This document shows, in pieces, positions 16,803 through 25,248 of a stretch of DNA of 64,000 bases. Made by a program: the position numbers and the translations under genes. Within the stretch, counting starts at the first letter, position 1. Each line of letters begins with the position of its first letter. The notes beneath the pieces are model-generated. The model ran no database searches, was not told where the DNA came from, and saw only the letters and a list, made by a program, of their open reading frames with translations. Source of the stretch: JAYQKL01 sp049889535 (lineage in GTDB: Bacteria; Pseudomonadota; Alphaproteobacteria; RS24); contig JBMHDF010000002.1 of the NCBI GenBank assembly GCA_049889535.1, forward strand, positions 1 through 64,000, in the 5' to 3' direction.

Positions 16803-18329
16803 ATGTTTGAGTCATTGTCGGAAAATTTAGGGCAAATTTTTGATCGTCTTACCGGGCGCGGTGCGCTGTCTGAAAAAGATGTCGATACAGCCCTGCAGGA
16901 AGTCCGCAAAGCTTTACTGGAAGCGGATGTGGCGCTGCCTGTCGTAAAACATTTTCTCGAGATTGTCCGCCCTAAGGCCATAGGTGCGGAAGTTTTAAAA
17001 GCGGTCAAACCCGGTCAGCAAGTCATCAAGATTGTCAATGATGCCTTGGTCGAGATGCTTGGCGAGGCTGCGCCGATTTCTTTAAAAGCGGCAGCGCCAG
17101 TGCCGGTGATGATGGTCGGGCTGCAGGGGTCGGGTAAAACCACCAGTACGGCTAAAATTGCCAAAATGCTCACCACAAAGGAAAAACGGAAAATTCTAAT
17201 GGCCTCTCTGGACACCTCACGGCCAGCCGCGATGGAACAATTGCGCGTTTTGGGTGAGCAGACCGAGATTGCGACTTTGCCGATTATAGACGGTCAAAAG
17301 CCAGTGGATATTGCGGCGCGCGCAATGGAGGCCGGTAAGCTTGGTGGCTATGATGTGGTGATATTGGATACGGCTGGGCGAACCAATGCCGATGAAGCGC
17401 TGATGGCAGAGCTCACCGCTATTCACAAAACGGTGACACCGCATGAAGTTTTACTGGTGGCTGATAGTTTAACAGGCCAAGAAGCAGTCACCATTGCGGA
17501 GCAATTCCACGCGCGCGTATCGCTGACGGGTATTGTTTTAACCCGAACCGAGGGTGATGGGCGTGGCGGCGCGGCTCTGTCTATGCGCCATGTGACGGGT
17601 GTGCCAATTAAACTTTTAGGCACGGGCGAAGGGCTTGATAAGCTTGAGGCGTTTGATGCGTCGCGCGTTGCGGGTCGGATTTTAGGCATGGGCGATGTTG
17701 TTGGGCTGGTTGAAAAAGCGGCTGAAACAATGGACGCCGAAAAGGCCGAAAAAATGGCCGCCCGCATGAAAAAAGGGCTTTTTACGCTTGAGGATATGGC
17801 CGAGCAATTGATGCAAATGCGCAAAATGGGCGGCATGGGCGGCATTTTAGGCATGTTGCCAGGCATGGGGAAATTGAAAAAACAAGCTGGCGCGCAATTA
17901 GACGCAATGGGCATGGACGATAAATATTTGCTCCGACAGGCCGCGATTGTATCGTCCATGACACAAGCCGAGAAAGACAATCCAAAATTGCTCAATGCCA
18001 GTCGCAAGAAACGCGTTGCCGCGGGGTCTGGCACAACTGTGCAAGATGTGAATAAGCTTATTAAAATGCATCGCCAAACAGCTGATATGATGAAAAAAAT
18101 GGGTAAGGGTGGCATGAAAGGCCTGATGGGCGCACTGGGCGGCGGCATGCCCAATATGGGTGATATGCCAAATGATTTATCGGGTGGTTTGGGCAGTCAG
18201 CCAAATGCGGGTGCCGGCATGCCAGATTTCGACCAACTCCAGAAACAATTAGGAAATGCAGACCTTTCGAAATTAGGGGGTCTGGGAAAACTGCCATCAG
18301 GGCTTGGTTTTCCACCAAAGAAAAAATGA
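16803..18329 (+). CDS. ffh: Signal recognition particle protein Ffh
   Basis: GTPase of the signal recognition particle; binds signal peptides on ribosomes with 4.5S RNA. The 508-residue product has N and G domains (G1 GLQGSGKTTSTAKIA, DTSRPAAMEQL, DTAGRTNADE, TRTEGDGRGGAA, GTGEGLDKLEAF) and a methionine-rich M domain from about residue 315 (GGMGGILGMLPGMGKLKK, SRKKRVAAGSG). The TRTEGDGRGG version of the usual TKxDG motif is typical for the class. The C-terminus carries an extra Gly/Met/Pro-rich tail of about 65 residues ending in PPKKK. It is the first of an ffh-rpsP-rimM-trmD series and is followed 28 bases later by rpsP. Confidence 0.98.
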   Translation: MFESLSENLGQIFDRLTGRGALSEKDVDTALQEVRKALLEADVALPVVKHFLEIVRPKAIGAEVLKAVKPGQQVIKIVNDALVEMLGEAAPISLKAAAPVPVMMVGLQGSGKTTSTAKIAKMLTTKEKRKILMASLDTSRPAAMEQLRVLGEQTEIATLPIIDGQKPVDIAARAMEAGKLGGYDVVILDTAGRTNADEALMAELTAIHKTVTPHEVLLVADSLTGQEAVTIAEQFHARVSLTGIVLTRTEGDGRGGAALSMRHVTGVPIKLLGTGEGLDKLEAFDASRVAGRILGMGDVVGLVEKAAETMDAEKAEKMAARMKKGLFTLEDMAEQLMQMRKMGGMGGILGMLPGMGKLKKQAGAQLDAMGMDDKYLLRQAAIVSSMTQAEKDNPKLLNASRKKRVAAGSGTTVQDVNKLIKMHRQTADMMKKMGKGGMKGLMGALGGGMPNMGDMPNDLSGGLGSQPNAGAGMPDFDQLQKQLGNADLSKLGGLGKLPSGLGFPPKKK

Positions 18330-18357
18330 AATTAAGTGCATGAAAGGAAACTAAATT

Positions 18358-19017
18358 ATGGCTCTTAAAATTCGTATGTCTCGTGGTGGGGCAAAAAAAC
18401 GACCTTTTTATCGTATTGTGGTGGCGGATAGCCGCATGCCGCGTGATGGTCGCTATATTGAAAAAATCGGGACTTTCAATCCGCTTTTGGCTAAAGACAA
18501 TGCTGAGCGTTTGAAGCTGGACTTGGAGCGCGCCAAACATTGGTTGGAGCGTGGCGCTAAGCCATCAGACCGAGTGTCGCGCTTTCTTGATGATGCGGGT
18601 CTTTGGAAGCGTGAAGCCCGCAATAATCCAATTAAAGGCCAGCCAGGCGCAAAGGCGCAAGAGCGTTTAGAAGCCCAAAAGCAGGCTGAGGAAGATGCTA
18701 AAGCAGCTGCAGAAGCCGCCGCACAAGAAGCCGCTGAAGCCGAAGCTGCTGCCGAAGAAGCGCCAGCCGAAGAAGCGCCAGCCGAAGAAGCGCCAGCGGA
18801 AGAAGCTCCTGCTGAAGAAGCTGCTGCGGAAGAAGCGCCAGCGGAAGAAGCTCCTGCGGAAGAAGCTCCTGCTGAAGAAGCTGCTGCTGAAGAAGCTGCT
18901 GCTGAAGAAGCTGCTGCGGAAGAAGCGCCCGCCGACGAAGCGCCAGCCGAAGAAGCTGCTGCGGAAGAAGCGCCAGCCGAAGAAGCTGCTGCGGAAGAGG
19001 CAGAAAAGGCAGAGTAA
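18358..19017 (+). CDS. rpsP: 30S ribosomal protein S16 with a long acidic Ala/Glu repeat tail
   Basis: Small-subunit ribosomal protein. Residues 1 to about 85 are a normal S16 (ALKIRMSRGGAKKRPFYRIVVAD, then GRYIEKIGTFNPL). It continues through a charged linker and a 17-fold pentapeptide repeat of the form (A/P)AEEA to residue 219, whereas S16 is usually 80-90 residues and rarely above 165 even in this class. The tail is strongly acidic and low in complexity, unusual for a protein that must sit on rRNA, so it probably projects from the 30S surface. Ribosome site AAAGGAA precedes the ATG. The TAA is directly followed by the rimM start. Confidence 0.96.
   Translation: MALKIRMSRGGAKKRPFYRIVVADSRMPRDGRYIEKIGTFNPLLAKDNAERLKLDLERAKHWLERGAKPSDRVSRFLDDAGLWKREARNNPIKGQPGAKAQERLEAQKQAEEDAKAAAEAAAQEAAEAEAAAEEAPAEEAPAEEAPAEEAPAEEAAAEEAPAEEAPAEEAPAEEAAAEEAAAEEAAAEEAPADEAPAEEAAAEEAPAEEAAAEEAEKAE
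18748..19002 (+). repeat. Coding tandem repeat, 17 x 15 bp, in rpsP
   Basis: Seventeen consecutive 15-bp units encode (A/P)AEEA, with one PADEA variant. Units differ mainly at third codon positions (gcg/gct/gcc, cca/cct/ccc). Because 15 is a multiple of three, gain or loss of units would preserve the reading frame. Confidence 0.95.
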
Positions 19018-19587
19018 TTGGCATCTGACACGAAACCGACCCCCGCCCTCATTTGTCTTGGCGCCTTTGCTGGGGCGCATGGCGTGCGGGGTGAGGTGCG
19101 TGTCAAAACATTCACGCAAGACCCGATGGATTTGGCCGCTTATGGTCCAGTTCAGACTGAGGATGGGCGCCAGCATTTTGACATCACGGCTATCACGCCG
19201 GATAAAATTGGCGCGCGGGTCCGTTTAGCAGGCATTACAAATCGCGAACAAGCGCAAAGCTTAAAAGGTACGCGTATTTATATATCCCGCTCAGCTCTGC
19301 CTGCTTCAGATGATGAAGATGATTTTTATCATGCTGATTTACTGGGTCTTGTTGCATTAGATGCGCAAGGCGGCGCATGGGGGCGGGTGATTGGTGTGCA
19401 TAATTTCGGTGCAGAGGATTTGCTTGAAATAAAGGCAGATAAAAATACAGATACACAATTTATCCCTTTCACCAAAGAATATGTGCCTGACATTCATTTG
19501 GAAAAGGGAACGCTGACCGCCTTGCCTGTTTCTATGGTTGAACCTGAAAATAACGAAGAAAATGAAAAAGAGGGAAATGCCGAATGA
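19018..19587 (+). CDS. rimM: Ribosome maturation factor RimM
   Basis: 16S rRNA-processing factor that binds S19 in the 30S head. It has 189 residues with an N-terminal RimM barrel (GAFAGAHGVRGEVRVKTFT) and a C-terminal PRC-barrel (YHADLLGLVALD, GRVIGVHNFGAEDLLEI, IPFTKEYVPDI). The start is a TTG immediately after the rpsP TAA with no spacer, so translation probably depends on ribosomes finishing rpsP; AAAAGG within the rpsP 3' end may act as the ribosome site. The stop overlaps the trmD start by four bases (ATGA). Confidence 0.95.
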   Translation: MASDTKPTPALICLGAFAGAHGVRGEVRVKTFTQDPMDLAAYGPVQTEDGRQHFDITAITPDKIGARVRLAGITNREQAQSLKGTRIYISRSALPASDDEDDFYHADLLGLVALDAQGGAWGRVIGVHNFGAEDLLEIKADKNTDTQFIPFTKEYVPDIHLEKGTLTALPVSMVEPENNEENEKEGNAE

Positions 19588-20297
19588 GTTGGCAAGCTCA
19601 TATAATCACGCTTATGCCGGAGGCTTTTCCGGGTCTTTTAGGGCAGTCTTTAAATGGTCGGGCTTTAGAGAAAAAACTCTGGTCATTGCATGTGACCGCC
19701 TTGCGTGATTTTGGTGATGGCAAGCATCAAAATGTTGATGACACACCCGCTGGCGGCGGCGCGGGCATGGTTTTACGGGCTGATGTGGCTGGCGCCGCTC
19801 TTGATCATGCGCTGGCAAAAGCTCCAGATTTGCCCATTATTGTGCCAAGCCCGCGGGGGTCTCAATTCACGCAATCCCGCGCCAAAGAGCTGGCGAAATC
19901 GGGTGGTGCGATTTTTTTCTGCCCACGTTTTGAAGGGCTTGATGAGCGTGTATTGACGCATTATCCAATCGAAGAGGTAAGTCTTGGTGATTATATTTTA
20001 TCGGGCGGAGATTTGGCGGCGCAAATAATGATTGATGCCACCTTGCGGCTTTTACCTGGTGTTATGGGCGATATGGCCTCTGCAGATGAAGAGAGCTTTG
20101 AAAATAATTTGCTTGAATATCCGCATTATACGCGACCAGCGCAATGGCGTGGGCTGAAAATCCCAGAGGTTTTGACTTCTGGTGATCACCAAAAAACCGC
20201 TGCGTGGCGGCAGGCGCAGGCTGAAAAACTAACCCAAAAGCGTCGCCCAGACCTCTGGAAGCGCTATTTAGGGTCACAAAAACCAAAAAAAGACTAA
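19584..20297 (+). CDS. trmD: tRNA (guanine37-N1)-methyltransferase TrmD
   Basis: SPOUT-class methyltransferase making m1G37, needed to prevent frameshifting. It has 237 residues. The knot region is visible (SPRGSQFTQ, FFCPRFEGLDERV, EVSLGDYILSGGDLAA with the conserved GDYxLSGGE-like loop), as is the later YPHYTRPAQWRGLKIPEVL. It overlaps rimM by four bases. The gene is followed by a 150-bp spacer before rplS, longer than elsewhere in this operon. Confidence 0.97.
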   Translation: MSWQAHIITLMPEAFPGLLGQSLNGRALEKKLWSLHVTALRDFGDGKHQNVDDTPAGGGAGMVLRADVAGAALDHALAKAPDLPIIVPSPRGSQFTQSRAKELAKSGGAIFFCPRFEGLDERVLTHYPIEEVSLGDYILSGGDLAAQIMIDATLRLLPGVMGDMASADEESFENNLLEYPHYTRPAQWRGLKIPEVLTSGDHQKTAAWRQAQAEKLTQKRRPDLWKRYLGSQKPKKD

Positions 20298-20318
20298 AAA
20301 CACTATAATTATGCTTTA

Positions 20319-20352
20319 AAACCCGCTTTTAGGGGTGACAAACCCGCTTTTA
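20319..20352 (+). repeat. 13-bp direct repeat pair upstream of rplS
   Basis: AAACCCGCTTTTA occurs at 20319-20331 and again at 20340-20352, exactly 21 bp apart start to start (two helical turns), in the trmD-rplS spacer. The spacing would suit a dimeric regulator on one DNA face. I do not recognise the motif. Confidence 0.6.
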
Positions 20353-20447
20353 TTGTGTTAATTGCGGTCAACATTTTTCAAACAGTCTTAAGGTTGGCGC
20401 ATATTGTCATGCTGTTTAACCGACTGGACAAGATAAGGGTTAAGACG

Positions 20448-20882
20448 ATGAACCTGATTGATGAACTCAATAGCGAGCATATTGCTGAAATCGCGGCGGA
20501 AAAAAACATTCCAGAATTTCAGGCCGGTGACACAGTTAAGGTGAATGTGAAGGTGAAGGAAGGCTCTCGTGAGCGTATTCAGGCTTATGAAGGCGTTTGC
20601 ATTGCCCGTTCAGGCTCTGACCTCAATGCCAATTTCACAGTGCGTAAAATTTCTTATGGTGAAGGTGTGGAGCGTGTATTCCCCATCTATAGCCCATTGG
20701 TCGATAGTATCGAATTGGTTCGTCGTGGCCGTGTGCGTCGCGCGAAATTATACTATCTTCGCGGGTTGCGCGGTAAGGCTGCACGTATTGCTGAACGCCG
20801 TGTGGCGCGCAAAGAGGCGCCAACTGCCGAAGCTGAAGCAGCGCCAAGTGCGGATACAGCTGCGACGGAAAACGACGCCTAA
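20448..20882 (+). CDS. rplS: 50S ribosomal protein L19
   Basis: Large-subunit protein near the 30S interface. The 144 residues include the L19 signatures FQAGDTVKVNVKVKEGSRERIQ, EGVCIARSG, FTVRKISYGEGVERVFP and RRGRVRRAKLYYLR. The start at 20448 (MNLIDELNSEHI) is preceded by ATAAGGG; an open frame upstream to 20355 has no ribosome site. After the core there is an Ala/Glu-rich tail of about 25 residues, a mild version of the rpsP tail. It probably has its own promoter in the 150-bp spacer that holds the direct repeats, and it ends in an A/T-rich hairpin. Confidence 0.97.
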   Translation: MNLIDELNSEHIAEIAAEKNIPEFQAGDTVKVNVKVKEGSRERIQAYEGVCIARSGSDLNANFTVRKISYGEGVERVFPIYSPLVDSIELVRRGRVRRAKLYYLRGLRGKAARIAERRVARKEAPTAEAEAAPSADTAATENDA

Positions 20883-20915
20883 TTCAAAAGCATTCTGCCG
20901 CTTTACCTGATTGTT

Positions 20916-20944
20916 ATTTCTCTTTGAAAGAGAAATTTATTTTG
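20916..20944 (+). terminator. Probable terminator of rplS
   Basis: ATTTCTC pairs with GAGAAAT around TTTGAAA (the palindrome extends into the loop) and is followed by TTATTTT. The stem is A/T-rich, so termination may be partial. Confidence 0.5.
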
Positions 20945-20966
20945 TGCCTTTGCATGGGAGACGAAT

Positions 20967-22385
20967 ATGTCTGCGACCACTCTTTATGATAAAATTTGGG
21001 AAGCGCATCTTGTTGATGCCCAAGACGACGGCAATTGCCTGATTTATATTGATCGCCATTTGGTGCATGAGGTGACAAGCCCGCAAGCTTTTGAAGGCTT
21101 GCGCATGTCAGGCCGTAAGGTTCGGGCGCCGCATAAAACCCTTGCTGTGGCTGATCACAATATTCCGACAACAAATCGCGATAAAGGTTTGGGCGGTATT
21201 GAAAATCAAGACAGCCGTATCCAGATTGAAGTTTTGGCCAAAAATTGTGAAGAGTTTGGTATTGAAAATATTGAAATGTCGGATATCCGACAAGGTATTG
21301 TTCATGTCACAGGCCCCGAGCAGGGCTTTACCATGCCAGGTTTGACCATTGTATGCGGCGATAGCCATACTTCAACGCATGGCGCGTTTGGAGCTTTGGC
21401 GCATGGCATTGGCACATCGGAAGTTGAGCATGTGCTGGCCACCCAGACGCTGCAACAGCGCAAGGCGAAAAATTTCCGTATCAATGTGGTCGGCGATGCG
21501 CCAGCCCATTTAACCGCAAAAGATATTGCGCTGGCCATTATTGGTGAAATTGGCACAGCAGGCGGCACAGGTTATGTGTTGGAATATGCTGGCCCTGTTA
21601 TTGAGGCATTGAGCATGGAAGGGCGTATGACCTTGTGTAATATGTCGATTGAAGCTGGCGCGCGCGCGGGCTTGATTGCGCCTGATGACAAAACTTTTGC
21701 CTATCTCAAAGGCCGCGCCCGCGCCCCTAAGGGCGCTGATTGGGACGCGGCAGTGGCTTATTGGCAGACTTTGAAATCTGATGATGGGGCGGTATTTGAC
21801 CGTGAAATCACTATTGATGCTGGAAATTTAGCGCCCTTGTTAACATGGGGAACCAGTCCGCAAGATGTGGTGTCAATTGAAGGCAATGTGCCAGACCCTG
21901 CTCAAATTGAAGACGAAACTCGTCGTAAAGCAACAGAACGGGCTTTGGAATATATGGGGCTAACCCCTAACACACCGATGACAGAAGTTCGGATTGACCG
22001 CGCTTTTATTGGCTCTTGCACCAATAGCCGGATTGAAGATTTACGCGCGGCGGCTAAAATTGTTGAAAAGACCAATGGCGGCAAAGTCGCTGCGGGTGTC
22101 AATGCAATGGTTGTGCCAGGCTCAGGATTGGTCAAGCAACAGGCTGAAGAAGAGGGTCTGGATAAAATTTTCATCAATGCTGGTTTTGAATGGCGCGACC
22201 CGGGTTGTTCGATGTGTCTGGCAATGAATGAAGATAAGCTCGAGCCGGGTGAGCGTTGCGCGTCCACATCAAACCGAAATTTTGAGGGCCGTCAGGGGCG
22301 GGCGGGGCGTACGCATCTTGTCTCCCCAGAAATGGCGGCGGCGGCGGCAATCGCGGGCCATTTTGTGGATATTAGGGAGCTGTAA
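20967..22385 (+). CDS. leuC: 3-isopropylmalate dehydratase large subunit
   Basis: Leucine biosynthesis: isomerises 2- to 3-isopropylmalate with LeuD. It has 472 residues of the aconitase superfamily. The 4Fe-4S ligands are in FIGSCTNSRIEDLR and in WRDPGCSMCLAMNED; other blocks are VCGDSHTSTHGAFG and STSNRNFEGRQG. Ribosome site GGGAGACGA precedes the ATG. It is followed after one base by leuD and then leuB, giving a leuCDB operon; leuA is not here. Confidence 0.98.
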   Translation: MSATTLYDKIWEAHLVDAQDDGNCLIYIDRHLVHEVTSPQAFEGLRMSGRKVRAPHKTLAVADHNIPTTNRDKGLGGIENQDSRIQIEVLAKNCEEFGIENIEMSDIRQGIVHVTGPEQGFTMPGLTIVCGDSHTSTHGAFGALAHGIGTSEVEHVLATQTLQQRKAKNFRINVVGDAPAHLTAKDIALAIIGEIGTAGGTGYVLEYAGPVIEALSMEGRMTLCNMSIEAGARAGLIAPDDKTFAYLKGRARAPKGADWDAAVAYWQTLKSDDGAVFDREITIDAGNLAPLLTWGTSPQDVVSIEGNVPDPAQIEDETRRKATERALEYMGLTPNTPMTEVRIDRAFIGSCTNSRIEDLRAAAKIVEKTNGGKVAAGVNAMVVPGSGLVKQQAEEEGLDKIFINAGFEWRDPGCSMCLAMNEDKLEPGERCASTSNRNFEGRQGRAGRTHLVSPEMAAAAAIAGHFVDIREL

Positions 22386-22386
22386 A

Positions 22387-22989
22387 ATGGATAAATTCAC
22401 GGTTTTAAAAGGCGTTGTCGCGCCATTAAATATGATTAATGTCGACACAGACATGATTATTCCGAAACAGTTTCTAAAGACCATTAAACGTGAAGGCCTC
22501 GGCAAAAACCTTTTTGATGAAATGCGCTATGCGCAAGATGGCCAAGAAATCGCTGATTTTGTTCTCAATCAGCCGGCTTTTCGCAAGGCAGAGATTTTGA
22601 TTGCGGGCGATAATTTTGGTTGTGGCTCAAGCCGCGAGCATGCGCCATGGGCAATTAAAGATTTTGGCATTCGCTGTGTGATTGCGCCAAGTTTTGCTGA
22701 CATCTTTTTTAACAATTGTTTTAAAAATGGCATTCTACCAATCAAGCTGAACCCCGATGATCATGCGCGTTTAATGGCAGAGGCTGAAGCGACGCAAGGC
22801 ACAAGCTTTACAATTGATTTGCCGGCCCAAGAAATTCAGGCTGAGCAATCAGGGGTGATTGGTTTTGATGTTGACCCATTTAGAAAAAACTGCCTGTTAG
22901 AAGGTTTGGACGATGTTGGTTTGACGCTGCAGAAAAAAGAGAAGATTGACTCATTTGAATCGGCGCGCGATGCGTTGGCTTGGTCATAA
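22387..22989 (+). CDS. leuD: 3-isopropylmalate dehydratase small subunit
   Basis: Swivel-domain partner of LeuC. The 200-residue product carries VDTDMIIPKQFLKTI, the substrate-contact loop NFGCGSSREHAPWA, and the ADIFFNNCFKNGILPI block. The start at 22387 (MDKFTVLKG) lies one base after the leuC stop; the frame is open further upstream inside leuC but that part is not coding. It is followed after 22 bases by leuB. Confidence 0.97.
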   Translation: MDKFTVLKGVVAPLNMINVDTDMIIPKQFLKTIKREGLGKNLFDEMRYAQDGQEIADFVLNQPAFRKAEILIAGDNFGCGSSREHAPWAIKDFGIRCVIAPSFADIFFNNCFKNGILPIKLNPDDHARLMAEAEATQGTSFTIDLPAQEIQAEQSGVIGFDVDPFRKNCLLEGLDDVGLTLQKKEKIDSFESARDALAWS

Positions 22990-23011
22990 AGCGTCATAAA
23001 AGGTTGAGATA

Positions 23012-24112
23012 ATGGATAAGATTTTAATTTTGCCCGGTGACGGAATTGGCACGGAAGTCATGGCGCAAGTTGTGCGGATTATTGATTGGTTTGGTACTCA
23101 TCGCGGCTTTGATGTGACGCTTGATGAGGATCTTGCTGGCGGCGCGGCCTATGATGCGCATGGTGTGGCCATTACCGATGCCGCCATGGAAAAAGCACTA
23201 GCCAGTGACGCTGTTTTGTTTGGGGCAGTTGGCGGCCCGCAATGGGACAATGTTGGCTATGATGTGCGCCCTGAAGCGGCTCTTTTGCGCTTGCGCTCAG
23301 AGTTAGGGTTGTTTGCCAATTTGCGTCCAGCTATTTGTTTTCCAGCTCTTGCCGATGCCTCATCGCTCAAGCGTGAGATTATTGAAGGGCTGGATATTAT
23401 GATTGTCCGCGAGCTGACGGGCGGGGTGTATTTTGGTGAGCCACGCGGCATTGAGGATTTGGGCAATGGCCAGCGTCGGGGTGTGAATACACAAGTCTAT
23501 GAGACTTATGAAATTGAACGCATTGCACGCGTAGCGGCTGATTTGGCGATGAAGCGCGATAAGCGTTTGGCTTCTGCTGAAAAGCGTAATGTGATGGAAT
23601 CCGGCAAATTGTGGAATGAGGAAGTTACCAAAACCATCACCGCAGAATATCCTGAAATTGAGCTGGAGCATGTTTTAGCGGATAATTGCGCGATGCAATT
23701 GGTGCGCAATCCAAAACAATATGATGTGCTGGTGACGGATAATTTATTCGGTGACCTATTGTCAGATGTTGCGGCCATGCTAACAGGCTCGCTTGGCATG
23801 TTGCCATCTGCCGCCTTAGGCGCGCCTGGTGAGAATGGCCGGTCGAAATCCATGTATGAGCCAGTGCATGGCTCCGCTCCTGATATTGCGGGTCAAAACC
23901 TAGCGAACCCGATTGCGTCTATTATGTCTTTAGCTATGGCGCTGCGCTATACTTTTGATCGTGGGGCAGATGCGGATTTGCTGGAGCAGGCCGTCACAAC
24001 TGTCCTCGATAAAGTGCGCACAGGCGACATCATGCAGGCTGGCTTTACTCAGGTTGGCACAGATGGCATGGGCGATGCGATTTTGCTGGAACTTGAAGCC
24101 GCGACGCGGTAA
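23012..24112 (+). CDS. leuB: 3-isopropylmalate dehydrogenase
   Basis: NAD-dependent oxidative decarboxylation to 4-methyl-2-oxopentanoate, the third leucine step. It has 366 residues: ILPGDGIGTEV at the N-terminus, substrate Arg residues in RLRSELGLFANLRP and MIVRELTGGVYFG, the metal-site aspartates in VTDNLFGDLLSDVAAML, and GSLGMLPSAALG. A ribosome site (AGGTTGAGA) lies before the ATG. It closes the leuCDB run; asd follows after 62 bases. Confidence 0.98.
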   Translation: MDKILILPGDGIGTEVMAQVVRIIDWFGTHRGFDVTLDEDLAGGAAYDAHGVAITDAAMEKALASDAVLFGAVGGPQWDNVGYDVRPEAALLRLRSELGLFANLRPAICFPALADASSLKREIIEGLDIMIVRELTGGVYFGEPRGIEDLGNGQRRGVNTQVYETYEIERIARVAADLAMKRDKRLASAEKRNVMESGKLWNEEVTKTITAEYPEIELEHVLADNCAMQLVRNPKQYDVLVTDNLFGDLLSDVAAMLTGSLGMLPSAALGAPGENGRSKSMYEPVHGSAPDIAGQNLANPIASIMSLAMALRYTFDRGADADLLEQAVTTVLDKVRTGDIMQAGFTQVGTDGMGDAILLELEAATR

Positions 24113-24174
24113 GCCAAGTCTTAATTTTATTATGAGCAAATCCGTAACTGGCAAATAGGATATAGAGACATAAA

Positions 24175-25191
24175 ATGAGCTATGTAATTGCAGTGGCAGG
24201 CGCAACCGGCAATGTGGGTCGTGAGATATTGAACATACTCGCGGATAGAGACTTTCCAGTCTCGCGGGTCGATGCTCTGGCCTCCCGCCGTTCGCAGGGT
24301 AAAGAAGTCAGCTTTGGGGATAACACGCTCAAAGTTTCAGCTATGGAACATTATGATTGGAGCCAGGCTGATATTGCGCTTTTTTCTTGCGGTTCTAAAG
24401 CAACTAAAGAATATGCTCCCAAAGCGGCTGAAGCGGGCTGTGTTGTGATTGACAATTCTTCGCTTTATCGCATGGATGACGATATCCCTCTTATCGTGCC
24501 TGAGGTGAACCCTGAGGCTTTGGCGGATTATAAAAAGCGCAATATTATTGCCAATCCAAACTGTTCAACCGCACAATTAGTTTTAGCGCTCAAGCCTTTG
24601 CATGATGTGGCAAAAATTAAACGCGTTGTGGTGGCGACATATCAATCTGTTTCTGGTGCTGGCAATGCGGCAATGGACGAGCTTTTCACGCAAACACGCG
24701 GTGTGTTTGTAAATGATGAGCTGAAAGTTGAAAACTTTACCAAGCAAATTGCTTTTAATGTCATTCCACATATTGATGTGTTTCTTGATGATGGCAGCAC
24801 CAAAGAAGAATGGAAAATGGTTTCTGAAACCAAAAAAATCATCGACCCGACTATTGAGCTGACGGCAACTTGTGTGCGCGTGCCGGTTTTTGTTGGGCAT
24901 AGTGAGGCCGTGAATATTGAATTTGAACAGCCGCTGTCAGAAAAACAAGCGCGAGATATTTTGCGTGAGGCCGAAGGGGTGTTGGTGGTGGATAAGCGCG
25001 AAGATGGCGGTTATGTCACACCAATTGAATGTGTTGGTGATTACGCCACTTTTGTGTCGCGCATACGCAAAGACCCGACAGTCGAAAATGGGCTGAATTT
25101 ATGGGTGGTTTCTGATAATCTGCGAAAAGGAGCCGCGCTGAATGCTGTTCAAATAGCAGAAACATTGATTGCAAAGCATTTAGCGCATTAA
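24175..25191 (+). CDS. asd: Aspartate-semialdehyde dehydrogenase
   Basis: NADPH-dependent reduction of aspartyl phosphate, feeding lysine, diaminopimelate, threonine and methionine synthesis. It has 338 residues with the nucleotide-binding AVAGATGNVGREILNIL, the active-site Cys in NPNCSTAQLV (about residue 128), YQSVSGAG and the catalytic His in CVRVPVFVGHSEAVN. It lies 62 bases after leuB and may share its transcript; leuB-asd adjacency is widespread in alphaproteobacteria. No terminator is visible before the next gene. Confidence 0.98.
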   Translation: MSYVIAVAGATGNVGREILNILADRDFPVSRVDALASRRSQGKEVSFGDNTLKVSAMEHYDWSQADIALFSCGSKATKEYAPKAAEAGCVVIDNSSLYRMDDDIPLIVPEVNPEALADYKKRNIIANPNCSTAQLVLALKPLHDVAKIKRVVVATYQSVSGAGNAAMDELFTQTRGVFVNDELKVENFTKQIAFNVIPHIDVFLDDGSTKEEWKMVSETKKIIDPTIELTATCVRVPVFVGHSEAVNIEFEQPLSEKQARDILREAEGVLVVDKREDGGYVTPIECVGDYATFVSRIRKDPTVENGLNLWVVSDNLRKGAALNAVQIAETLIAKHLAH

Positions 25192-25215
25192 TTCTATATG
25201 TCACAGACATAATGT

Positions 25216-25248
25216 TGAGATGATGCTGAGATGATGCTGAGATGATGC
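25216..25248 (+). repeat. Three perfect 11-bp tandem repeats over the start of the CitE-like gene
   Basis: TGAGATGATGC occurs three times without interruption. Each copy carries overlapping ATGATG and a GAG that could act as a weak ribosome site. Because 11 is not a multiple of three, each copy places its ATGs in a different frame; only the last is in frame with the gene. Confidence 0.85.

Noticed and set aside
17423..18154. Minus-strand frame of about 243 codons inside ffh
   Set aside because: Shadow of the Met- and Gly-rich Ffh M domain; composition is unlike any protein (Pro/Ile/Ser/Met) and ffh is unambiguous.
18453..19115. Long minus-strand open frame, Ser/Ala-rich, opposite rpsP
   Set aside because: It is the mirror of the rpsP repeat: gaa/gct/gcg codons avoid stops on the other strand too. 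The protein is pure repeat with no start context, and rpsP is certain.
18667..19228. Other repeat-derived frames (Phe/Arg/Ser-rich and Lys/Leu/Pro-rich) over rpsP
   Set aside because: All are low-complexity readings of the same 15-bp repeat in other frames.
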